Positions 12,501-23,300 of a stretch of 64,000 bases of DNA are shown in pieces. The translations under genes and the position numbers were made by a program. Below the pieces are notes generated by a model. It was not told the DNA's origin. It did not search any database and saw nothing but the letters and a program-made list of their open reading frames with translations. The DNA comes from Capitulum mitella. Taxonomy: Eukaryota > Arthropoda > Thecostraca > Pollicipedomorpha > Pollicipedidae. Position 1 is the stretch's first letter, and every line of letters starts with the position of its first letter. The stretch lies in NCBI GenBank assembly GCA_030062745.1, contig CP099839.1, positions 22,081,324 through 22,145,323 on the forward strand, given 5' to 3'.

Positions 12501-15500
12501 ACAGAAGGATGTGCACGTAAATCATGGATGGCTTTTTGCCGGCGACATCCTTAAAGGGAAGATATTTTTTTTACGGTATGCCAAAAACACTTGGAGAATA
12601 TTTAAGATTGGTTATCAGTTATCATGTCAATGAAAAGTGCTTTTTGATTGTCTTAGACAAATATTTCACGCATTTTTGTTCATGTAGTTATCGACATTGC
12701 TATCGATGCGCGAAACAATAAAAGAGCACTAGAGAAACCAATCAGCGAGCAGCAAATACGTACCTTGGGCGCACCCGAGGCTTACCCAACTTTGCTGTAC
12801 CAGACATAACTGTAAACGGCAGCGACGATTGTTTTGACAAGCAACACTAACGTATTTCGACCTATTCATGCAATGCATGCCGGGGGGGGGGGGAAATTCG
12901 TGGAACTGCAGCGGTACTTTCCTCAATCCATGATGGCCGCCTTCATAATTCTGGTGTTCGTCAGCTGCCGCCAGCTTCGAAATGCTGAGGCTAACGAGAT
13001 ACGGTAACACGTTTTATCGGTGTTTTTAGTGGCGAAAAAAAACTGGGGCAAACATTAAATGTGGGCTGGCAACCAACGTACTTACTCCAGTAAAATATGA
13101 GATAACGAGAGCGAGTTGACAAGAATGAATGGTACCTACGTTTCGATTCTTAAAAATGTCCTCTTCAATCGGGTGTGTACAATTAAATATCATGATTTGA
13201 ACCGGTGCCCTCCCTTGAATGGAGGAGCTCCTTCAAGAGCAGCTTGACACAGCGGTACTCGGAGAGTGGTGGGGAAAATCAACTGGTGGGTGACAGTCAT
13301 GTAAATAAGTTCCGATTATTCCTGACAAAGTTGATTTTAGGTGGTTAAGGTCACGGGCCTGAGAATAGCACTGTATTTGAATACTTAAACATACCTTAAG
13401 TTGTGGATGCCCGAGACGTACTGTGCGTGCCCATTTCCACTTTGTGGGTGCCGGGGCACCCACAAAGAGATAGGAAACCACACCCCTGGCTACAGATCGC
13501 GATGACCCGATGCTTTTTTCATTGTGCTTTCTGGCGATGCATGTTACGAAGTGGATTAGGACGGTACGTGACGTAAGACTTCATGAAATATTTGTGCGAT
13601 CAACATCAACCTACCTAACCACAATGGCAAATAGCTATGTATAACTTCAACACGGATTGGAATGGCTATAAAACGATCTGCACGGCCTTGATATGACGAG
13701 ACTTAATGCGTTGCGGAAAGTTGTTCTTTATATTCTTGACAAGAGACAGAAAGCGTATGCACGTGGATTCCGTTCCTTTGGAAGCTCAAGATGGCGCATG
13801 CTGGGCAAAATGCTGTTGGCCTGCTGACATACCTTCTCTTTAAGGTAAACTCACAGTTTTGGAAGCTTTCGACCCGGTTGCTAAACCGGTGTTATTGGCT
13901 TGGTTCGAGTATTTTCCCACGTTGATGTTGATGTCCTGAGCATCAAAAGTTTATGTTTCGGGTCAACATAGGCCCAGGTGGAACGCGACCTTGGCGACTT
14001 GATGTCTGGCTGCAAGACAAGCGGGCCAGTTGTCCTGTTCCTATCAGTTTTAGGTTGTCAGTACCACAATTGCGAGAGCTTGTATACTTGACCGGATACC
14101 TCCCACTCGGAGTGGCAGTCACTCGCTGGAAGCCATTGAATGGGCGTGCAACAACGGCTTTCAACGCTGTCGAATTATTCACTGAACGTGGTATAGGATG
14201 TTGAAAGGGGTCAGATGGAAATTGAAAGGAACTGGTCTGTTTTATTTTAAACCACATGCCCAGTCTGCATACTAATGATGACGCTGTTTTTGCCGTGTGA
14301 ATTGCTAGCGAAGAAGCAATACTGAACGATCCGAATACCGCCAGGTCGACTGCCTGTGCGTCCTAACTGATCGTCGTCTTTTTCAGCTCGTATGACCGGT
14401 CGGACTTTATTCGTGACGTGAGTGTTGTTCGCTCATTCAAGGTCAGGCGGTCAGATATTTCAGCATGGTGCTCTTGCTGTAGGTGCAGAATGTGACCATT
14501 GCACATGCGACGGTACGATTCACACAGTCTGCAAGCGAGCTATTTCTGCTCGTCATCGATTCACTTTGTCGTTTTCAGTGCCTCTTCTAGTGTTTGCGGT
14601 CTGCAAATGTGCTGTCACGGTAATATGTTTTTCATCCCATTGAAGCAAACCAGCATGTCATGATGCGGCCTCCGCGCGTGGCTGGAGATTTTCGAAAATT
14701 ACTGGGGGGGGGGGGGTCCTCATAGGATTTAAAACCGTTTCTTTCCGGTCGTCGCCACCGGCCGAATGTTAAAATACCTGAGTACTGGATGGTGTCCGGA
14801 CCCCCAGCCTTCCTCCCTCCGGGACCCCCAGCTATGTTCCCGCGCCGAAATGGATTTACATATCCACATCTCTGCTAGTAAGCAATCGTGTCTGCCGTAT
14901 CTGCAGTGCGCCATTTCGATGCGGTCCTGTGCAGCCGACACCGTCAGATGGGCTACCGTGCGTGAGCTGTCTCGGGTGTGCTACACTGCGCACCCCAGTG
15001 AGTAGAACCGAATATACTCCCTCATGAAGCCACGGTGCCTCCTGGTATCGCGCGTGGTTCTCTTAATGACATGCTGCATTTCGTTCAGAAACCTAGCCAT
15101 TGCCCACAGTCCGTGCATCTACGTTCCCTTGGTATACGTCACTAGTATGCTAAAACCTATGGAAATATGAAATATAGGCCGATGCAATAAAAATGAGGAA
15201 TCAAAGAACCCCAGGAGTACAGTTGATAGCTGCTGTCTTGGTATCGGGTCTTGTTCGGCAACCCACCATTTTGAAATGGGATTAACAACATTTTGCTCCC
15301 GCAAGAAAACCGGTTCTCTTATTGCCTTGCTCTTGAAAATGTGAGCGTGTTTCTCTTGTTTCTTATTGGGTTTCTGAAAGTAGATTTTGACTTTCGAGCT
15401 TGACCTAACCCCGTGAATTGAAGTGAGATTAACAAAATAATTTTTGTATGCTGGCTCAGTTATTTGCATATACAACCAGTAAAGTTAAAAGTTCTATCTT

Positions 15501-18500
15501 GAAACGTTGTTTTTGGCAGCGAGTTTTCTTTTACTTTCAACTGGGCCAAAAATGGCCTGAGGTGCCTCCCAAGAACGTAACTTGGCTCCGTCCCCGCGGA
15601 AAACAGAATTATGGAATTTTGTCACAGTACGTAAATTCCAGCAAAAGAGACCAAGTTTCTTGTTAATGCGTCAAAAACACTGAAGTTAAACGGGGGGGGG
15701 GGGGGCGGATTCAAGCAACGACTGCCACGACACGTCAGGAGCGAGTCTCTTCCCTGTCTTTTCGTCGCCACACGTTTTTTATCATTGCCGTGTCAGGGGA
15801 AATTTGTGAGTTCTTTGGTTATGACATAGTTTTTTTTTTTTCTTTATTTTCATTTCCATTTTTTTCTTGGCAGATTTCCCATTTCTTGGCATTGAACGAA
15901 CACTCCAGTGGATAACTTTTCACACTACGCTGAAAACCCAAATTTGGCATTTGCATATGCATACTGAAGGGACTGTTGTTTTTCAGAAATTCGAGGAAGT
16001 AGACATCTGGAATTTAACGGCTTCTATTTCCGTCTGGTGCTATCAGAGGAAGATCAACGAAAAGGAAAGGTCGATACCTATATTCACGACTCTTCTTCCG
16101 GCGTAAGAAACCATGCCATGGCACAACAAAAACAAGACATGGTCTGACTGACATGGGCGACGCTTGCCTGTCGCGCAATGTTTGAAAATGACCATTCAAA
16201 TTATTCACCCGGATATTTCCCTTGCCAAGCAGACCATCGTTTGGATTTTACCGAGAAGTTAACGCTATTCAGACTTCGCAATGTGACGTGATGAGGAAAC
16301 ATTACACTGGATGCCGTCACCCCTTAACCACCGCATCTCATCAAGCCCGATACGTGCATTTCATTTCACATGTATAATGTATAACCCCGGCCGCCGCTGA
16401 AAGTGACTCAGGTGCCGACCTGCCGCGAGGCTCCTGACCTGATGTGTGCAGGGGCTCCGCCGCTGCCGCAGGCCTGGTCGCCGTTCTACGTCAACGGCCA
16501 GGCGAACGTGGAGGTGCCGTTCGGCTCGCTGGTGAAGCAAGAGCTGCGAGTCAAGGAGCGCTCCTGGCTGGACGGCTACGGGCGCCGCTGTCGTGACGAC
16601 GTCCGCTACCGCTACAGCGACTGCCTGGGCCGCTGCTTCCAGCGCGCTGTCACGAGCGCGCTGGGCTACGATTGCGGGTACGCGCACGTTCTGTGCTCTC
16701 TGGGATGCGATTACGGGCACGTGGTTTAAAGGGAGCTGTCACAGGTGTAGGGGAGGATGTTTCACGAGACGATGCTCTCAACACCGGGCTGCCCACGCGG
16801 CCAGCAAAAGCTTTGCTGGGCAGCGTAAAGCTGTAGTTGAGATTCTTTTCTCGTTAGTACAGAGCTGCGATATCTGCAGCCGAACGGTTAAAGCCGCAAG
16901 ATGTACCGCCACGGGCCCCGAGAGGGCCTGAACGATCCGATGTTTCAGGCTTGACTGGTTCTTCGAAAATCGCGTGTGCTCCGATCCCAATAAGACGCTA
17001 CAGCTCACCAAGTATGTCAAGGATCATGTAAGTGAGTTAACGAAAAGTAATCCAGGTAGGTGCTTGCATTACTGTCGCTAGCTGATCTTTGCTACACCTT
17101 TTTTAATCTGCGTTACGGACTGTTTATTTAACTGCTACTATTTTTGGCCAGCCTGAGTGCAGTTTGGACCTTCCAAGGGCTGTTGAGAACAGGGACTTCA
17201 TCACATTAAAATTACTGAGACTTGAAGTAAAGAAAAAAAAAATTGAATTTGTGTTTTTGTGTACACCAGGATGGTGAGCTTCTGAAGACCACCGATTGCT
17301 CCCTGGCATGTTTGGAGCCCTGCCACGTGAACTACTTCTATTTCGCGCCCTTCTCAAGAACAGATAGAGACGTGTACAAAGAACAGAACCAGTCGGTACT
17401 GACCCTGTGCTACCGCGACACGTGGTACACCGTTGCCAACGAGAAAGTCGTGTACGACGCATACAGGTCAGAGAGCTGTGTGTTGTCCTTCATTACTTGC
17501 GTATTGTATAAAGTTTTTGTTGTGCATCATTTTCATTCATGTAATGGTAAAAACTGTCTTGTTCAGGCGATATTTTTTCCTTCCTCCAAACCATGAATGC
17601 ACTTATCGCACGCAAGTTGCATACGACTGATAGCTCTAATTCCATCCAACGAAATGGTATTTCTGGGGTTCTTATACAGAAACGTTGTTCTTAACCCTAT
17701 TCCCGGCAGGGGAGGGGCTAAATCAGCCCCCTCAGATTTTTGCGTGCCAATTCCAGGCTTTTTGACGCAGTTTCACGAAATTTGGTCACTTTTCTAGGTA
17801 TTATTTCTACGTACTGTGACAAAATTTCGAAATTCTGTTTTACTCAGGGGCGGAGCCAGGCAACGTTTCTGGGAGGCACCTCACGCCATTTTTGGCCTTG
17901 TTGAGGATAAAAGAAAAGTGACTGCCGAAACTAGCATTTTTAAGGTAGGACTTAAAGCTTTACATGAATATATAGCTAAATAGCAGGGCAACGTGCAAAT
18001 ATAATTTTGTTCATCTGAGGTCACTTAATAAGGTCAGATCAAGGTCAAAAGTCAAAATTTGGTTTTATAGTAATAATTTCGGCGCTATTTTTTGAAATGC
18101 CAAACCCGGAATATATATGACGTAGAATGGTGCCCTCTACTTGTGTATCAAGTTCCAGCTTGATATCAGGTTGCGTCACGGAGCTATGATGTAAAATGTC
18201 AGTGCGCGTACCCTATATCATAAAAGTCGTAAAATGGAATATTTGAAATAGAGTAAATTCAAATGATTGAAAACGTTTACAGGTAATATTAAATGCACAC
18301 GAGATCATTTCATGTGACTCCAAAGTCACTGGAGGTCATTCAGAGTTAAAGGTCAAGAGTTGATCTGAAGAGCATGTGACCATGACGATTCCCCCTTTTT
18401 CATGTCCCTGGCACCGCCTATGCTAACATTATACAAACATTGTAATACGATGTGTACTTCTTTAGCATAACATGACTAACAGAAGCCAAAAAAATAAGTG

Positions 18501-19144
18501 CCTTGTTTTGTTCATTTAGTTGTTGAAAAACTTATCCCCCTATTTTTGAAATCCTGTGAAGGCCTATGAATTTTCTCAAAATTTCAAATGTATGGGCCAA
18601 TGGTAAAAGTCCCGTTTGTAATCTCTCGATTCATGCCAGTTTCATCAAAATCGGTTCTTAAACAACGGAGTTATAAGAAGTCCAAAAATATTCCCAATTT
18701 CGACCTTTTTGCCTCCTATATTCACCCTTTTCGAAATTTTGACGACTTCTTTTCATAAAATGTAGTTTACGTCATGATGAATCGATTGCCGTTTGTTGTG
18801 ATGAAATCGGATGTGTAGTTCTCGAGATCTCAGGGGGCCGAATCCCCCCCCCCCCCCGGGAATCGGCCATACCGTCCAGCCCTCCGCGAATAGGGTTAAA
18901 GCCGCATTGTGTATACATTATTCATGTATCGAGACTACACGCCACCATGCAAATTTGTTGTATCGACCTACAAACCTCTTTAATTTGTATTTTCAGCTTT
19001 TTTGGCGAAGTAAGCGGTGCGATGAGCTTCTTCATTGGATTCTCTCTGTCAACAACCCTAGATGGCGCAGCAGAGGCTGTTCATTTGATAGCAAAACGAC
19101 TTCGATCGACCTCCAAATCATGTGATGTTCGCCAGCTGACATGA
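9524..19144 (+). CDS. DEG/ENaC (pickpocket-like) sodium channel A, 9 exons
   Basis: Exons: 9524-9640, 10505-10629, 14387-14417, 14907-14997, 15987-16102, 16472-16677, 16949-17027, 17270-17466 and 18997-19144. All junction phases agree (0,2,0,1,0,2,0,2), giving 369 aa. Exon 1 encodes a short N-terminus and TM1. Exon 2 carries the family mark FPLPAVTLCTRAPFN. Exon 5 has NGFYFRLVL and a VDTYIHDSS stretch like the VLIHD of ENaCs. Exons 6-8 hold the Cys-rich thumb/palm (YRYSDCLGRCFQR, then TTDCSLACLEPCHVNYF). The last exon has TM2 with FFGEVSGAMSFFIGFS, including a GxS filter (GFS), and ends at TGA. Members form trimeric amiloride-sensitive or mechano/acid-gated cation channels in the plasma membrane. 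It is shorter than the usual 450-600 aa: the segment after the first conserved motif is about 50 residues smaller than in paralog B, so an exon may be missing from my model. The exon 6 acceptor could instead be at 16452 if another junction differs. Confidence 0.85.
11177..11432. repeat. GAATC-rich degenerate repeat block
   Basis: Dense GAATC / GATTC words on both strands (GAATCGGAATCGAAATCG, GATTAGAATCGAATCG) within intron 2 of channel gene A. A second block of the same type lies at 20788-21063, before exon 2 of channel gene B. Confidence 0.7.
11863..12016 (-). mobile_element. Short TIR element family M, copy 2
   Basis: Reverse-oriented copy of the element at 7693-7841: it starts CGCAGCCAGG and ends CCGGCTGCGCC, with TGAAAACCATTGCACATCG and TCTTCCCAGCA as reverse complements of the shared core. 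It lies in intron 2 of channel gene A. Confidence 0.75.
17691..18899. mobile_element. piggyBac-like non-autonomous element with TTAA ends
   Basis: The element is bounded by TTAA at 17691-17694 and 18896-18899. Inside these, the left end CCCTATTCCCGG and the reverse complement of the right end CCCTATTCGCGG agree at 11 of 12 positions. A second inverted pair follows slightly inward (AGCCCCCTCAGAT left, GGCCCCCTGAGAT right). Body length is 1201 bp with no credible protein. TTAA target sites with terminal repeats starting CCC are typical of the piggyBac superfamily. It sits wholly inside the last intron of channel gene A. I did not see a second copy in the window. Confidence 0.75.
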
Positions 19145-20303
19145 AAAACAACATGAACTGGATGCCATTTTTATCAGCTTACACAAGCAAAGTTAATGCT
19201 ATTTCAATGCACGGCGAATGCACGCGGGCCGAATCGTACGTCGGACGCGACAAGTGGGAGGAAAAGTGATGGTTCCGCTTATGTTTTCACCAGTAAGACG
19301 TGTGAGATGCAGTGACAAAGGGGTTATGCTGTATTTGTCTTCAGATTTGGAGACATGCTAAAAATGTTGTTTGTAACAGTCATGTTGCCTTGTCGCATTT
19401 CGCAATACAGACTGGTGTCTATTGATCTGTTTCATTCGAGGAATCGGTAGGTGAAATCTCGCGCCTCTTGGGATGTTAGGACGTACAGACACTGCCTGAG
19501 ACCTTCAGTCTAGCGTCACGTATACTCAGACGTCAGTCATCGTCTGTGCAACCTCACGAGCGTTCATATTGTACGCCGCCATTGCCGCGCGGCTGTCTAT
19601 TCATCCATCCATCTTTAACTACTTTGCGCTGTCAAAACTACAAGGAACCTGTGGCAGTCATATTGCGGATGAGTGACAAGAACCTCAGATTATTTTGGTG
19701 CTAGAAAAAAACAATCTAATGATAGGAAATAGTGTACACATCTCAGGGAACCGGAATCTGAAGACGTTTTAAAGTAAAAGGTTTTCTCCAAAGTTCCATG
19801 CCTTTACTAAATGTCTGCCCGTCCCAGAACGTTGTATTCGGTCCGCCAGTTTGCTTTGCTGGCATATTCCACCACATTGCTGCGAACATCTTTCTACATT
19901 GGACTCTGTGCTATTCCGGGCAAGAAATAGACTGTGTCGACCGTCAGACGTCTACGCCTCTGTTGGCTGTCGCGCTGTTAAGCGTTATTGTCAACACTGC
20001 AACATCCGGAAGCCGAATGACAATGCTGTTTACCAAGCGCTCTATTTATGGAGCTTAGAAATGAACAGCACGAATGGCGGGATGCTTGAGGACCACGCGG
20101 TATCGACGGTAAACACTATTGTACTGAACCAAACACTTGCCCCTGTGCCTACTATGAGACATGACGTCAGGACCGCAGCGAAAAGGCGAAAGCAGGCGGG
20201 CGGAAAGCGCCGCGAAGGTCCACGCGGCCTTCAAAAGTGATGGAGTCCTCCAGTTCCGACCAGAACTCATCAGCGCGCTCACGGCACCCGCGGGCGACCA
20301 CCG
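19145..20303. other. Intergenic between the two channel genes
   Basis: Nothing supportable as a gene. The last part is presumably promoter and 5' UTR of channel gene B. An overlapping open frame starting with ATG at 20240 (MESSSSDQNSS) was considered as an alternative N-terminus and is less favoured. Confidence 0.4.
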
Positions 20304-23300
20304 ATGATGGCTGCCCCAGCCAAGGGGACTCTCGTTCTGAAGGTCAGCTTTGAAAGGAAAACAGAACTGGGTAATGGAAATCCAGAGAAGGACCTGGGTC
20401 GTGCAGATGTCAAGAGCGAGCTCGGCAACGTTGTCAAATGGTGAGTTAATCTTCGCCTCGCAATAGCGATTTGACGAGATGTAGGCTCTGACGTGGCCGG
20501 TCATGTTTGAAGATATTAGAATCGCAATGACAGTTGCCCTTATGGCTTAAACTGATCAAGACAGGCATTGCGTTGATTTGCAGTTGATGTCATCCCCAAG
20601 AAAATAATCTAGGTATACGAAAAAGAATATATAGTGTGAGAACAGCAACGTTGTTTCGTCTTACTGCAGCGCTATTGTACTTGAAAGTACATAAATCTTC
20701 CTTGTTATTCAGTTACAGAGCATACAAACACTTGCGGTGTTGTGTGTTATTTTTGGTCATCTGCAGATTTATGTACGATTTTGTAGGAATCAGAACTGAT
20801 TCCGTAATCGATTCCCTTCCAGTCAGACTCAGAATCAGATCCGACTCAACTGGTATGTGCAGGATTCAGAGTCTGAATCGCTTGTAACGGTTGAATCCAA
20901 TTCAGTAGTTCTTAGTGGCGTCAATCCCACAATCGACTCCTACCATTTAGAGTCGGAGTCGGAATCGATTCATTTTTGGAAAATCTCGTCGAGTAAGAAT
21001 CGTAATCCACTCGGGAAGGCATGAATCGGATTCGGAATCAGTTTCCCCGACATGGAATCAAGTGCAAATCCGGTCATCTGTTGGTTGCAGGCTTCGTGCA
21101 CGTGGATGGTTGTTGGCCGGTTAAGGGAAGATATGAGAACTGTTGTGACATAGCGAGACGGCCATAGCCAGGCGGAACATCTCGGCCTGTGCCGTCAGCA
21201 ATGGGTACCAATGCAGAAGCTGCGTCGTCACTCGACGTTGCCATGTCCTCGTTGGGGTGGGGCAGAGGGCAGTCAGCTAACTGTCAGCGAGAATACTGCC
21301 GACTGCTCAGAAGGACGAACGACGTCGTCTGTCGCACGCCGCACTTGCTCCCACACAGTCGCGTGCGATGCTTCAAACAGTGAAATGGTCAGCCGTGCTT
21401 CCCCAGGAATCAGGACTCTCTGGGATTTTCCGTATCCGTCAGACGTTCATGACGTGTTGCGCTCGTGCCGGAGTCCGATGTCGGTGGCCGTGTTTCGGCA
21501 CGGTGCAGTCTGACGCCGTTCTGCCGGCTCGGCAGGTGGATCCCGAGGTGTTCCGGTCACGCCGTATCGCACCTCGCTGAGGACCGGGGACGCCTGTGGG
21601 CGTTCACATGGATCGTCCTGACCGTTTTTCTCTTCAGCAATATGCTATATGGCATTTTTCTCACAACTCAGACTATGTTGGAAGGGATACCATCTCGATA
21701 CGAGGAAAATGAAGAACTTGGCGTGATGCATTTTCCTGCTCTAACGTTCTGCAACAACGGGATTTTCAATAGGTAAAGTTAAATCCCCATTGGTTTTTGA
21801 CTGGCGAAGCCTGATAACAACAAAACTCTCACCGTATCGAGCTTATAACAGCGATAACGTGCTTTGGACAGTGTTTTCTGGAGAGAAACAGCAGAATAGT
21901 CACCATCCGCTTCTTCATGGAATTTGAGCAGCCATATCTCCACGCAATATCCCCCCACCCCCATTAAAAAGGACCATTTGTGTTTGCCGTGAATTGTGTT
22001 TGTATTGCATTTATACAAAGTTGCGTTTTCCTTATTTAGATGGCTCGTGCCTCTTTTCAGTGATATGTCGGTAGCAGGAGTTTTCGAACTATCATAGATG
22101 ATGACGTAACTATAACAAACTTGAAAATTTCTATTATAGGAGTGAGTGTTACCAATCCCTGTGCACGTTTTGTTTCCCATGTTAAATCGTTCCATTTTTA
22201 ATGGGTCAACCTAGTGTGACACCTGCATTTTTCAGGCACTTATATTTGTCAAACGAATATCCACTTCATGTAACCAACAGCAAGACACGACGCAATATGG
22301 CAACCCGCTCCAACTAGGACATCTCTACTTTCGCAAATAGTAAAAAAGACGAGGACGGATCATTCCATGTTATGTTAGGCATGTTATGGTTTTTAAACAC
22401 AATATGTTTCCTGTTTTTTTTTCCTTGCACGTTCCGACAGACCATGAAAATATGTTTCCTGACCAGGGTATGGGGAAAAACGTAAAAAGGGGGCCTCAAG
22501 CATTTTTATGAAACATATGCCGAAATTTTCATGGTCATTAAAAGATTTCATTCATGTTGACAGCCATGGCCGAAGCATCAGATAAATGTTATTTTGATTT
22601 GACCCTACCTGGTTACCTACGTGGTCTTGACTACCTCGACTGCAGCTGACTGATACAGAAAGAACTCCCCAATGTGGTATCAACATCTCAGAAACAAAAT
22701 AACGCCTTCAAACCAGGCACTTGTGAGTACGTCCATGAAATGTGTATGCTGCACCTATGCAGTATCCTGCAGACTGGATGGAGATTGGCCTACATATTGC
22801 CATGTACTGGACCGGGGAACCAGGGTAACAACGGAATGCTTCCTGTTCTGCTCCATAAACAAATGTTTTTTACGGCCCCGTGGACAGCTTTCTTGTCTCG
22901 ATCAAAATCACGCTCTAAGTTGCTTGCCATAATAAAACCACTGTGCTAGCATGCAAAAAAGTCGTTGGATCTGACGTGCAAGTTCAGCCGTTAAAAATAT
23001 ACTCGCAATCGAAACTTTTGTAAAGAAAAAAACCCGTTTTTAATTCCATTCATTTACGGTGCCCAAGTCAGCTGGATTTAGTTGCAAAAGGTCAGCCAGT
23101 CTCCGTGCAGTACCGTACGCGGTGGTTCGAAGGGGCCAGCTGACCCCCTGAAATTTGGAGGGACTCTTAGGTCGGGAAAAGGAGGTCAGGGAACTCGATA
23201 GCCAGGGTCCAGCAGGCAGGGGCCCATGGGCTAGGGCCCGCATGCATGAGAATCCCGCAAGCCAGTGAGTTCGTTGCTTAAGAGTCCGTAGCCCAGGGGC

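Noticed and set aside
19851-20504. Overlapping 129- and 149-codon frames on opposite strands
   Set aside because: Low-information composition; part of the plus strand here is better explained as 5' region and exon 1 of channel B.
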